In this document: positions 23,068 through 31,015 of the stretch, in pieces
Position numbering within the stretch: position 1 is the first letter of the stretch
Layout: every line of letters begins with the position of its first letter
Source of the DNA: Pseudomonadales bacterium
GTDB taxonomy: Bacteria; Pseudomonadota; Gammaproteobacteria; Pseudomonadales; Azotimanducaceae
Reading direction: 5' to 3'
Length of the DNA: 38,109 nt
NCBI GenBank assembly: GCA_028285415.1
Contig: JANQPF010000018.1
Coordinates: 1 to 38,109 of the forward strand
The notes under the pieces: model-generated
Seen by the model: the letters and a program-made list of their open reading frames with translations, nothing else
The model's database searches: none
Told to the model about the DNA's origin: nothing
Program-made: the position numbers and the translations under genes

Positions 23068-24717
23068 ATGAACGACACCCGCGCGCTCCTGGTGGCCGGA
23101 TGGCACGTCGATCCCGAGCGCAACATGCTGACAAAAGGAGCAGACGAACGTCGGCTCGAACCGAGAGTCATGGATCTGCTCGTGTACCTTGCCCGACACC
23201 CCGGCGAGGTGATCGACAACGATCGCCTCATTCGTAACGTCTGGCCGCACCAGTTTGTCTCCGATACCGCCGTGCAGACCGCGGTCTCACATCTGCGGCG
23301 CGCGTTTGGAGACAATCCGCGTCATGCAACAGTGATCGAAACAGTGCCCAAGCGCGGCTACCGTCTCATAGCCTCAACCAACGCCGCGTCGCTGGTGGTT
23401 GCGGTGCTGCCATTCCGGGGCACGGCGGATCCCGCCCTGGTGGATGGTCTGACGGATGCGGTGATCGGCGATCTCGGAGCCTCGGACACCCTCAGGGTTC
23501 TGTCCAGGCACTCGGCGATGTTGTTTCGTGAGCGCCGGGTGCCGCTGCCGGAAATCGCCGACCAGCTCAACGCCAGCTATGTGCTCGATGGCAGCTTGCA
23601 GGTTGACGGTGATCGCGTCGGTGTATCGATCCAGTTGGTCGATGCCAGCCAGGATACGGTTGTGCTTGCGAAATCCTACAGTGCAAAGTTCACCCAGCTC
23701 TGGTCTGTGGCAGCGAACATTACCAGGGACATCGCCGCCCAGCTTGGTGCCTCACCGACCAAGGTCGCCGTCACGCACACCCAGGTCTCCGAAGAAGCCT
23801 TGGATGCTTACCTGCATGGCCGCTTCTATTGGTACCAGCTCAATCCCGAGTTGTTTTCCAAAGCGTTGGAACGGTTTGAAGCTGCCATTGCAGTCGCCCC
23901 GGAATTCGGCGCCGCACACGCCGGGATCGCCGACGTCTGGGGTGCTCTGGGGTACTGGGGGACAATGCCGACGCACGCGGTGCGCGCGCCGCTGCTGGAG
24001 GCGCTGCAGCGAGCGCTTTCCGCAGAGCCGGATAGTGCCGAGGCCAACATGATTGCAGGAGCCGCTCACTTCTATCTGGATCACAGCTGGCAGGCGGCAC
24101 GCGACGCGCTTGATTACGCAACCCAGCTCAATCCCAATCTGGGTCACGCTCACCTGCAGCGCGGGCTCCTGGGCGCGACGCTGGGGGAACCTACCGCCCT
24201 GGATGCAATGGACCGCGCCGTGCGGGCCGATCCGCTGAATCCGACTTGCCACTACGCGCGCGCCTTCTGCCTGGCAGGCACGGAGAACCTGAACGCAGCC
24301 AGGGCGAGCCTGGACCGCACGTTCGAGCTGGCACCGGCGTTTCCGCCCGGCCTGGAGTTACAGTCGGACATAGCCTGGATCACGGAGTCACCGCAGGCGC
24401 TGGCGCTGGAGCGCGCGCTGTGGACCCAGGACGCCGCCATCCGGGCACTTCTCGATGACGCCGACGCCAACCCGCCGAAAGCACTGCTGCACGCTGCTGA
24501 TGAACTCAAAAACCGATCGAGTTACGTATCACCCCGCCGCATCGCCAGGCTTTTGAGCCTGGGCGGCGATCCCGACCGTGCGCTCGAGGTACTGCACGCC
24601 GCGTTTCTCTCCGACGATCTCTTCCAGATCGACTTTCTGCAACTCGAGCCCGCGTTCGAACGGGTTCGTATCCTGCCTGCGTATCGCCAGCTGGCAGATG
24701 CCATGGGCTTGCCCTAG
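23068..24717 (+). CDS. winged-helix (OmpR/PhoB-type) regulator with TolB-like and TPR regions
   Basis: A 549-residue protein. Residues 1-103 are a Trans_reg_C winged helix (LEPRVMDLLVYLARHPGEVI; TAVQTAVSHLRRAFGD; VPKRGYRLIAS). Residues 108-230 resemble the domain often seen in CadC-like/adenylate-cyclase-associated proteins (VAVLPFRG; ADQLNASYVLDGSLQV; VSIQLVDASQDTVVLAKSY). Residues 240-540 are tetratricopeptide-like helical pairs (ALERFEAAIAVAPEFGAAHA; ALQRALSAEPDSAEANMI). CadC and ToxR types have a membrane helix after the DNA-binding domain; none is present here, so it should be soluble. Its target is unknown; the gene just downstream, encoding an exported protein, is a candidate. Confidence 0.85.
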   Translation: MNDTRALLVAGWHVDPERNMLTKGADERRLEPRVMDLLVYLARHPGEVIDNDRLIRNVWPHQFVSDTAVQTAVSHLRRAFGDNPRHATVIETVPKRGYRLIASTNAASLVVAVLPFRGTADPALVDGLTDAVIGDLGASDTLRVLSRHSAMLFRERRVPLPEIADQLNASYVLDGSLQVDGDRVGVSIQLVDASQDTVVLAKSYSAKFTQLWSVAANITRDIAAQLGASPTKVAVTHTQVSEEALDAYLHGRFYWYQLNPELFSKALERFEAAIAVAPEFGAAHAGIADVWGALGYWGTMPTHAVRAPLLEALQRALSAEPDSAEANMIAGAAHFYLDHSWQAARDALDYATQLNPNLGHAHLQRGLLGATLGEPTALDAMDRAVRADPLNPTCHYARAFCLAGTENLNAARASLDRTFELAPAFPPGLELQSDIAWITESPQALALERALWTQDAAIRALLDDADANPPKALLHAADELKNRSSYVSPRRIARLLSLGGDPDRALEVLHAAFLSDDLFQIDFLQLEPAFERVRILPAYRQLADAMGLP

Positions 24718-24811
24718 CGCAACCCACAGCAAACCCCAAGCTTTCCCCAAGGACTTTGCCCACCCGCGTGCCTACCCTCCAGGTTCCTCACAACACGGAG
24801 CACAGTCAGAG

Positions 24812-25384
24812 ATGTTGCACAGCAAACAGAGCCGCCGCGTCGCGGCCACCTTAGTGTTGGGCCTGGTCTTCTCGGGCATGAGCGCACTTGTCGCAGCCGA
24901 CAAACCAAAGCCGCGTCCGGTGGGTGCCTGGTACCTGGCGCTGGACGCCACGCCGTTCGGATTTCCCCCTGAGCTCGCCCTGACGCTTCCGGGCATGGCT
25001 ATCCTGAACGCTGATCGCACGATCCAGGTCATGGATGGTGGAGATTTTGGCGGACAGCCCTTTCTAACCCGGGATTCGACTCAGATGGGAACCTGGCGCC
25101 GAACCGACGACGGCAATATCCTCGCGACCACGCACTTCTTACGGGCCGATGCGTTGACGGGTGAAGTCAGAGCCTGGTTCAGAGTTGAGCTGCAGCTGTC
25201 ATTCCGCAACCGCAACACGCTTTCCGGCACGGTCAACGTCTATGCGTTGCCGTGCACGGAGCCACAACCGTTGCAGATCTTCAGCTGTCCGGATCCGGTC
25301 GCTGCAGTCGGCCAGTTTGTGCAGGACGGTCCGCCTGACGTGAAGGTCACTTTGCGTCGATTCAAGGTTCCCGAACGCCATTGA
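24812..25384 (+). CDS. exported protein of unknown function
   Basis: A 190-residue protein with a clear signal peptide (residues 1-29, SRRVAATLVLGLVFSGMSAL then VAA). The mature part begins DKPKPRPVGAWYLALDA and is rich in beta-strand, like a small lipocalin-type barrel (TMGTWRR-like motif QMGTWRRTDDGNIL; AWFRVELQLSFRNRNTLSGT). Two cysteines near 147 and 159 could form a disulfide. I do not recognise the family. The ATG at 24812 was chosen because the signal peptide begins there; the open frame extends upstream to 24578 inside the regulator gene. Confidence 0.65.
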   Translation: MLHSKQSRRVAATLVLGLVFSGMSALVAADKPKPRPVGAWYLALDATPFGFPPELALTLPGMAILNADRTIQVMDGGDFGGQPFLTRDSTQMGTWRRTDDGNILATTHFLRADALTGEVRAWFRVELQLSFRNRNTLSGTVNVYALPCTEPQPLQIFSCPDPVAAVGQFVQDGPPDVKVTLRRFKVPERH

Positions 25385-25394
25385 GCGTCGAGAG

Positions 25395-25433
25395 CGCGAA
25401 CGCTGATCGACGCTATGCCGATCAGTGTTCGCG
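25395..25433. terminator. long hairpin between convergent genes
   Basis: CGCGAACGCTGATCG (25395-25409) and CGATCAGTGTTCGCG (25419-25433) form a 15-base-pair stem with a single G-T wobble and a 9-base loop. It lies 11 bases after the exported-protein stop and 50 bases before the convergent yceI stop. There is no T run on either side, so it may be a bidirectional mRNA-end stabiliser more than a classical terminator. Confidence 0.6.
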
Positions 25434-25482
25434 TAGACCGTCGCCAACGGCTGCGCGTTCTGCAGCCGCCCCGTTTCGAAGG

Positions 25483-26070
25483 TTACGGTTTGATGAGCTC
25501 AACCGTAATGTTGAGCGTCACTTCGTCACCAACGGCGGGCACGTACTTACCCAATCCCCACTCCGAGCGTGACAGCGTGCCGGTGGCGGACAAACCGATC
25601 GTCGGTACACCACGCATCGGGTGGTTGGCAGCTTTGTTGATCGTCGCGTTTAGAGTGACCGGCTTGGTAACACCTTTGATTGTGAGATCACCTGTCACGT
25701 CGAAGGTGTTCTCGCCCGTAGCGACCATCCCCGTCGAAGCAAAGGTGATCTCAGGGTGGTTTGCGGTATCGAAGTAGTCGCTCCCGATCAGGTGTTTGTC
25801 GAACTCCTCTACCCGGCTGTCGATGCTGGACGCATCGATGGTCACGCTGACGGTGCTTTTCGAAGGATCCTCACTGTCTGCATTGAGGGCAACGTCAAAA
25901 GTGTTGAATCCCACGTGCGGCGTAGAAAACCCAAGATGGTCGTACGAAAACGTAATGTAGCCGTGGGTATTTTCGAGCTCGTACGCGCCGCTCGGCACGG
26001 CAAATCCTGCGGCAAAGGCCGTGCCGCCCGTAAGGCAGAACATCGCGACAATCAATGGACGAAACTTCAT
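25483..26070 (-). CDS. YceI-family periplasmic protein
   Basis: A 195-residue exported protein. The signal peptide is MKFRPLIVAMFCLTGGTAFA; the mature part is the complete YceI lipocalin-like barrel (AYELENTHGYITFSYDHLGF; SVTIDASSID; FDKHLIGSDYFDTANHPEIT; GDLTIKGVTKPVTL). YceI proteins bind isoprenoid-type lipids such as polyprenyl chains or ubiquinone precursors. The ATG at 26070 is set by AAGGAGATACG directly upstream; the open frame to 26166 is discarded. It lies 17 bases after the cytochrome b561-YceI fusion gene, a co-transcribed pair. Confidence 0.92.
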   Translation of the reverse strand: MKFRPLIVAMFCLTGGTAFAAGFAVPSGAYELENTHGYITFSYDHLGFSTPHVGFNTFDVALNADSEDPSKSTVSVTIDASSIDSRVEEFDKHLIGSDYFDTANHPEITFASTGMVATGENTFDVTGDLTIKGVTKPVTLNATINKAANHPMRGVPTIGLSATGTLSRSEWGLGKYVPAVGDEVTLNITVELIKP

Positions 26071-26087
26071 CGTATCTCCTTCATGGT

Positions 26088-27263
26088 CTAAGTCCTTGTT
26101 CGAGGCCCGGCCGTCACCAGAACGCGTACTGCTACGTGCTGTCCCACCCAGGTCGTATCTTGCCAATCGCCGGTGCCAACGTTGAATGCCAGCCGGTCGA
26201 TGGTTGCCGTCCCCGATAGCACCGTCACGGACGGGCTTTCGACAACGGTAAACTGGAATTCTAAGGGAAGCCGTACAGATTTGATCAGCAATTCTCCCTG
26301 TGCCACATATCCCTGACTGGTCTCCCGGTAGCTGACCGCGGTGAAGGTTGCCTGTGTAAAATTCGCTACGTCGAAAAATTCAATACCGCGGATCGTGTTG
26401 TCACGCTCAGCATCGTCAGTGCTGACAGCCCCGGTCTGAATGGTGACCTCCGCGCTGCTTGCGGCCAGCTGCTCCGGATCGAACCGGATATCCGCCTGCC
26501 AGTCCGTCCACCGCCCTGTGAAAGGTGCGCCTGCTTGTTCACCGGAGAATTCAACAAAACTCTCTTCGTAGTCGACAACCCAGCTGGGGATACTCGTATC
26601 TACCACAACGGGTGCGACCGCAGGCTTCTCGGCGGCCGGCGCGGCCTCGTCGCCAATCGGCTTCGCCGATGGCTGCAGCAGGACAATCCCGAGCACAAAA
26701 ACCACGCCTGCGGCAACGAGCGCCGGCCACGACGTCATGCGCGTGAGCACGTCATCACGATCCCACAGCGCATGTTTGATCGCAGCGCCAATGTGCAGGA
26801 GCGCAAGCACAAACAGGCACCCCGCCAGTGTTTCATGAACAATCTTGAGCTGGTCCGTAAGCGCCTCGTCCGGCGCCACGAGGTCCGGCAGCTGCAAGAC
26901 GTTGAACCAGCTGACCGAGTAAGCGGAAGCTGACGACATCAACCAGCCGCTCATCGGTAAGAGCAGTAGGCAGAGATAAAGGCCCCAGTGCGTGACGTTG
27001 GCGGCCGTACGATGCCACGCCGGCATCTGCTCAGGCAGCGCCGGTGCCGGATGCCGCCAGCGCCATCCAAGGCGCACAATCGCAACCGCAAGTATCGTCA
27101 TGCCCACCGACTTGTGGTTTGCAAGCAGCGCCAGCTGCTCGAGCGTTGCCGACTCGGCAGCGGCAGCTTCGGCAAGATTTGCCAGAACGTATTGCAGGAC
27201 AATGGCGGCCACAATCAGCCAGTGCAGCCATCGCGCCGTCAGCGTGTAGGTCGTGGCTGTCAT
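26088..27263 (-). CDS. cytochrome b561-type membrane domain fused to a YceI domain
   Basis: A 391-residue fusion. Residues 1-195 are a four-helix b561-like cytochrome with candidate haem-ligand histidines His14, His50, His143 and His157, plus a fifth helix at about 180-197 (ALVAAGVVFVLGIVLLQP). A short Ala/Pro-rich linker (about 199-225) leads to a YceI barrel (228-391) in the periplasm. It should pass electrons between quinol or a soluble donor and a lipid-type ligand held by YceI; the exact reaction is unknown. The separate YceI gene follows. This fusion is known in other proteobacteria. Confidence 0.88.
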   Translation of the reverse strand: MTATTYTLTARWLHWLIVAAIVLQYVLANLAEAAAAESATLEQLALLANHKSVGMTILAVAIVRLGWRWRHPAPALPEQMPAWHRTAANVTHWGLYLCLLLLPMSGWLMSSASAYSVSWFNVLQLPDLVAPDEALTDQLKIVHETLAGCLFVLALLHIGAAIKHALWDRDDVLTRMTSWPALVAAGVVFVLGIVLLQPSAKPIGDEAAPAAEKPAVAPVVVDTSIPSWVVDYEESFVEFSGEQAGAPFTGRWTDWQADIRFDPEQLAASSAEVTIQTGAVSTDDAERDNTIRGIEFFDVANFTQATFTAVSYRETSQGYVAQGELLIKSVRLPLEFQFTVVESPSVTVLSGTATIDRLAFNVGTGDWQDTTWVGQHVAVRVLVTAGPRTRT

Positions 27264-27398
27264 CGGTCCGGGCGCCTCCTACTCGGGGTTGATTGCCCGC
27301 CATGATGCGTAAAGCCCCTCACCACGCATCCGCGCGCGCGGTCCCCGCGAAACAGCTGCGCCACGCGCTCAGACTTGTCTCTCAGTCTTCTCACTCGA

Positions 27399-27419
27399 TC
27401 CTTCCTCGGTCCTTCCTCG
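27399..27419. repeat. two tandem copies of an 11-base unit
   Basis: TCCTTCCTCGG (27399-27409) is followed directly by TCCTTCCTCG (27410-27419). A short tandem repeat in non-coding DNA with no evident role. Confidence 0.7.
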
Positions 27420-27527
27420 ATACACGCAACCCCCCGCGCCCCTTCCAGACGTACGTTCGTGAGCGTTTGAGATACGCCGCCTGGGTACTGCGTGTCAATG
27501 CCGGCGGGAACTGAGCCACAAATTCAT

Positions 27528-27560
27528 CGTTCTGTAGTCGTTCTGTATCAAATCTGTAAT
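27528..27560. repeat. three phased TCTGTA repeats
   Basis: TCTGTA occurs at 27531, 27542 and 27553, exactly 11 bases apart. The first two are part of a longer CGTTCTGTA unit. Spacing of one helical turn puts all three on the same face of the DNA, as in activator-binding arrays. They lie directly upstream of the Fur-like box of the TonB receptor gene. Confidence 0.65.
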
Positions 27561-27579
27561 TGAAACTCATTCTCATTTA
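27561..27579. promoter_or_regulatory. Fur-like box
   Basis: On the minus strand the sequence AATGAGAATGAGTTTC matches 12 of 16 positions of the core Fur consensus AATGATAATCATTATC. It lies 35 bases upstream of the TonB receptor start, where Fur with iron would repress. Match counted by eye. Confidence 0.6.
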
Positions 27580-27614
27580 CGTTAGCGTTCGTGCCTCGAA
27601 CTTGGGGATCACTC

Positions 27615-29759
27615 ATGTCCATTGTAAAAACAACGAGAACAACCGCCTTGCACGCGCTGCCTTTGCTCGCGTTCGTGACCGCCAACGCATTCGCAGACGC
27701 CAGCGACGTTCAGCCGATCGAAGAAGAGATCATCGTCAAAGGCAAGTACCTTTCGATCGACAAGATCAACTCGGTGAAAACACCGACCCCGATCCTGAAC
27801 GTGCCCCAGAGCCTGTCGATCCTCACCAGCGAGCAGATCCAGGAGCAGGCATTTCGAAACTTCGGCGACGTGCTGCGCTACACGCCGGGGTTGTCCATCA
27901 GTCAGGGCGAAGGCCACCGTGACGCCATCATCATCCGCGGTCAACAAACCACCGCGGATTTCTTCATCGACGGCGTGCGCGACGATCTGCAGTATTTCCG
28001 ACCGCTTTACAACGTCGAGCAGATTGAGATCCTGCGCGGCTCCAACGCATTGCTGTTCGGTCGCGGCGGCGGTGGCGGCGTCGTCAATCGTGTCCAGAAA
28101 AAAGCGATTGTCGGCGAGCAGTTCACCAGCCTGAACGCGGGCATCGACACGCTCGATGCACATTCGTTCGAGGTTGATTCCAACTTCGGTAACCAGGACC
28201 GCGCGGCGTTTCGCGTCAACGCGTACTACCAGGGCCTCGAGAATCACCGCGATTTTTACGACGGCGACAGCTTCGCCATCAACCCGACGCTGACCTTCCT
28301 GCTGAGCGATGCCACCACCGTGCAGGTTTCGTACGAGTACGTCGACGATGACCGTACCGTCGATCGCGGCGTGCCGTCGGAGAACCGCGACAATGGCCCC
28401 AACGTACCGCTCGAAGGTTTCGAGGATACGTTCTTCGGTTCGCCGGACGCCAACAAAACCACCCTGGAAGCGCATATTCTGCGCGCCCGCGTCGAACACG
28501 AGTTCACCGACCAGCTGCGCGGCAACGTCACCATGCACTATGCCGACTACGACAAGCTGTACCAGAACCTCTACCCCAGCGATACGGTGTTCGTCACCAA
28601 CGGTACGTTCCCGGACGTTGAGCTCGACGGCTATCTGGACACGACCGAACGTGAGAACCTGATCGTTCAGGCGAATCTGATCGGTGAATTCCAGACGGGC
28701 GGCTTCGGCCACACTCTCCTTTTTGGTGTCGAGTTCGGCAATCAGGAAACGACCAACGCACGCAACGACAACGTATTTGCGGCCAACGGTGACGACCAGA
28801 TTCTCATCACCCCCTTCACCGATCCGCTTGTCATCCCTGACTTCTCGTTCTCCGCACCGGTACGCGACCGCGAGTCGGATCTCGATTTCGCGTCTGTCTA
28901 CCTGCAGGACCAGATCGACGTGACCGAGCAGCTCAAGGTGTTGGTGGGACTGCGCTACGACGCTTTCGACATCGACGTGCTCGACAACATCGAGCAGAAC
29001 GACGGTGACGCCGTCGACGGCAACTTCGACCGGAAAGACACCGAGGTGACACCCCGCTACGGCATCATCTGGAAGCCCGCCGAAAACATATCGGCTTACG
29101 CCTCCTACAGCGAGACGTTCCTGCCGCGCTCGGGCGATCAGTTTCTCACGCTCACTCTCGACAGCGAGAGCACGCGTCCTCAGTTTTTCGAGAACCGCGA
29201 GATCGGGCTCAAGTGGGATCTGCGTCCCGACCTCAGTCTGACTGCCGCGGTGTTCGAGCTCGAGCGCGAAAGCTATACGTCGGTTGATCCCGAAGACCCG
29301 AGCCAGGTCATCATCATCGAAGGCTCGGAAACGTCTGGGTTTGAGATCCAGCTGTCCGGGAACCTCACCGAGTACTGGGCAATCACCACCAGCTACGCAA
29401 GCCTCGACGGCGAAGTCGAGCGCGCAGACGGCAGCGGCAACGACGGCAACGCTACCCGGCAGACGCCGGATCACATGTTCTCGATCTGGAACAACGTGCG
29501 CATCAACGACAAGCTGAGCTTCGGTCTGGGTGCCACCTACCAGGACAGCTTCTTCGTGCGCGAGGATAATTCTGTGGAAGTGCCGGACTTCACGCGCGTC
29601 GACGCTGCGGTGTTCTACGACGTGAGCGAAGATCTGCGTCTGCAGCTCAACATCGAGAACCTTCTCGACGAAGAGTATTTCCCCGATGCGCACAGCAACA
29701 ACAACATCTCCACCGGCAAACCGCTCAACGCGCGCTTGTCCGCAACCTACCGCTTCTAG
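27615..29759 (+). CDS. TonB-dependent siderophore receptor
   Basis: A 714-residue outer-membrane receptor. The signal peptide is about 1-27 (LPLLAFVTANAFA), with a TonB-box-like EEEIIVKG at 36-43. The plug domain covers about 55-165 with PQSLSILTSEQIQEQ and the RGSNALLFGRGGGGGVVNR block (141-159) of siderophore receptors. A 22-strand barrel follows, ending LSATYRF. Dipeptide-level features (DFFIDGVRDD) fit catecholate-type receptors (Fiu/CirA-like), but the ligand is not certain. The ATG at 27615 is chosen over 27591 because the signal peptide then has normal length. The upstream Fur-like box points to iron control. Confidence 0.92.
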   Translation: MSIVKTTRTTALHALPLLAFVTANAFADASDVQPIEEEIIVKGKYLSIDKINSVKTPTPILNVPQSLSILTSEQIQEQAFRNFGDVLRYTPGLSISQGEGHRDAIIIRGQQTTADFFIDGVRDDLQYFRPLYNVEQIEILRGSNALLFGRGGGGGVVNRVQKKAIVGEQFTSLNAGIDTLDAHSFEVDSNFGNQDRAAFRVNAYYQGLENHRDFYDGDSFAINPTLTFLLSDATTVQVSYEYVDDDRTVDRGVPSENRDNGPNVPLEGFEDTFFGSPDANKTTLEAHILRARVEHEFTDQLRGNVTMHYADYDKLYQNLYPSDTVFVTNGTFPDVELDGYLDTTERENLIVQANLIGEFQTGGFGHTLLFGVEFGNQETTNARNDNVFAANGDDQILITPFTDPLVIPDFSFSAPVRDRESDLDFASVYLQDQIDVTEQLKVLVGLRYDAFDIDVLDNIEQNDGDAVDGNFDRKDTEVTPRYGIIWKPAENISAYASYSETFLPRSGDQFLTLTLDSESTRPQFFENREIGLKWDLRPDLSLTAAVFELERESYTSVDPEDPSQVIIIEGSETSGFEIQLSGNLTEYWAITTSYASLDGEVERADGSGNDGNATRQTPDHMFSIWNNVRINDKLSFGLGATYQDSFFVREDNSVEVPDFTRVDAAVFYDVSEDLRLQLNIENLLDEEYFPDAHSNNNISTGKPLNARLSATYRF

Positions 29760-29792
29760 AGATTGGGCGAGGAAGCTTGTGCGCTGGTGACA

Positions 29793-29821
29793 CCCGGATT
29801 GTGTTTGCGACATAATCCGGG
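29793..29821. terminator. hairpin between TonB receptor and dioxygenase genes
   Basis: CCCGGATT (29793-29800) and AATCCGGG (29814-29821) are perfect 8-base arms with a 13-base loop. It ends two bases before the GTG at 29823. It may be an attenuator or a translation-control hairpin for the dioxygenase; there is no T run. Confidence 0.5.
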
Positions 29822-29822
29822 C

Positions 29823-30620
29823 GTGGAACCCAAACTCGCGCAATCCATCCTACAGGCAAAGCAGCTTCTCGCTCAGGAGGGTGCCGTTGTCGTCACCAAC
29901 GTCGGCAGCTCCGCAGAAGCCGCCAAGGCACTCATGCGCGAGCTCTTCGAACCGGGCTTGAAGGCGCTGCCCGAGCCCGCCAGGGTCTTCGAAGGTGGCG
30001 AGAAGGACCGCAAGCTTGCCGGTACAGACCATCACGATCCCCTGCCCGCACACACGGACGGTTTCGCCTACGGTGACTACTACCCCGATTGCCTGCTGCT
30101 GGTGTGCGTCCACGCCTCCGGCCAGGGCGGCGAGAGCTTTCTCGTTGATGGGTACGCCGTGTTGTCCGAGCTCAATGCTAATGAGAAGACGCACTGGGTT
30201 GCTGATGCGCTGGCCGAAGTACCCGTCGATCAGACGGAAGAAGGGATGCAGCCCTCACTGTCCCCGATCGTGCAGCACACGCCAGCCGGCCGGTGCATGG
30301 TGCGACGCGTGCTCGATCAGTACGGCAACGGTCCAGCCGTCAGCGACGACAGCACCAACCCTGACCGGGACGCCGCGATGATCGAGGAGTGGCTCAAGAG
30401 CATTGAGGAAGCAGCAGCCCTCGCCCCTCGATTTCGTCTCCAACCCGGCCAGGCGCTGCTGGTGGACAACTACCGGATGTTCCACGGGCGCGAAGGTTAT
30501 GCCGACCCGTCGCGCTGTATGTGGCGGGTCTGGGGCTGGTCCGACGGCGCGTTGGGTGTGCCCGACCTGCCGCTCCATTCGGATACCCGCTACGCCTACA
30601 ACAGCGCGCCCGAGTCCTGA
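29823..30620 (+). CDS. TauD/TfdA-family 2-oxoglutarate/Fe(II) dioxygenase
   Basis: A 265-residue non-haem iron oxygenase. The facial triad is His77 and Asp79 (PAHTDGFAYG) and His221 (NYRMFHGRE). Arg231, ten residues after His221, suits binding of 2-oxoglutarate. GGESFLVDGYAVL (about 102-114) is the conserved strand with the substrate gate. The family hydroxylates or cleaves small acids with O2 and 2-oxoglutarate. It follows the TonB receptor by 63 bases, so it may modify an iron ligand or imported compound, which is inference. The GTG at 29823 is preferred; a TTG at 29763 adds 20 residues over the hairpin. Confidence 0.85.
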   Translation: MEPKLAQSILQAKQLLAQEGAVVVTNVGSSAEAAKALMRELFEPGLKALPEPARVFEGGEKDRKLAGTDHHDPLPAHTDGFAYGDYYPDCLLLVCVHASGQGGESFLVDGYAVLSELNANEKTHWVADALAEVPVDQTEEGMQPSLSPIVQHTPAGRCMVRRVLDQYGNGPAVSDDSTNPDRDAAMIEEWLKSIEEAAALAPRFRLQPGQALLVDNYRMFHGREGYADPSRCMWRVWGWSDGALGVPDLPLHSDTRYAYNSAPES

Positions 30621-30625
30621 TCGGC

Positions 30626-31006
30626 TCAACCCAGGGCAATCCAGGGTAGCGCGTAAGCGGCGAAGGCACCCACAAACCACAAGACGCCTGATAACCAGAC
30701 AAATCGGCGGTTCCGTCGGTCTGCCCGCTCGCACGCCGCCGCCAACTCCGGATCGGCCGGACAGGCCCGGCCCGGGCGGTATACCGCCCAGGCGGACAAG
30801 ACGATGAGTACGCCCGAGACCGCGAACATCCAGCCTTTGTAGAGACTCAGCGTCACGAGCCAAGGCATGGACGACGCCATGGACGCCACCGCCGCGCCAA
30901 GCCCGAGGCTCACGAGCGTGATCGGAATGGCGCAGCAGATGAGGGTACCCGACGTCGTGAAGAGCAGCAGCCAGCTCCACGTAAAGGGCCTTTCAGAGCG
31001 TTCCAT
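30626..31006 (-). CDS. MerT-like membrane metal transporter
   Basis: A 126-residue inner-membrane protein with three helices. Cys24-Cys25 in helix 1 (TLICCAIPITLVSLGLG) sit at the same place as the mercury-binding pair of MerT, followed by the family's VSLGLG. Two more cysteines, Cys82 and Cys92, lie in the loop between helices 2 and 3 after YRPGRAC, as in MerT. It should take a thiophilic metal from a periplasmic carrier into the cytoplasm. The ATG at 31006 is chosen over GTG 31012 for its GAGG ribosome site. It is last in a four-gene operon. No MerA reductase or MerR is present, so mercury is not assured. Confidence 0.8.
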   Translation of the reverse strand: MERSERPFTWSWLLLFTTSGTLICCAIPITLVSLGLGAAVASMASSMPWLVTLSLYKGWMFAVSGVLIVLSAWAVYRPGRACPADPELAAACERADRRNRRFVWLSGVLWFVGAFAAYALPWIALG

Positions 31007-31015
31007 GGTCACACC

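Larger units (their letters stand above)
27264..27614. other. 351-base intergenic region before the TonB receptor
   Basis: No convincing gene is seen. The left two thirds are GC-rich and presumably hold the promoter of the minus-strand cytochrome gene. From about 27520 the DNA becomes AT-rich and contains phased repeats and a Fur-like box, annotated separately. Confidence 0.6.

Noticed and set aside
27609-29843. 744-codon open frame on the minus strand across the TonB receptor
   Set aside because: It is a frame shadow of the GC-rich receptor gene; its translation is a repetitive low-complexity mix with no fold motifs, while the plus frame is a complete receptor.
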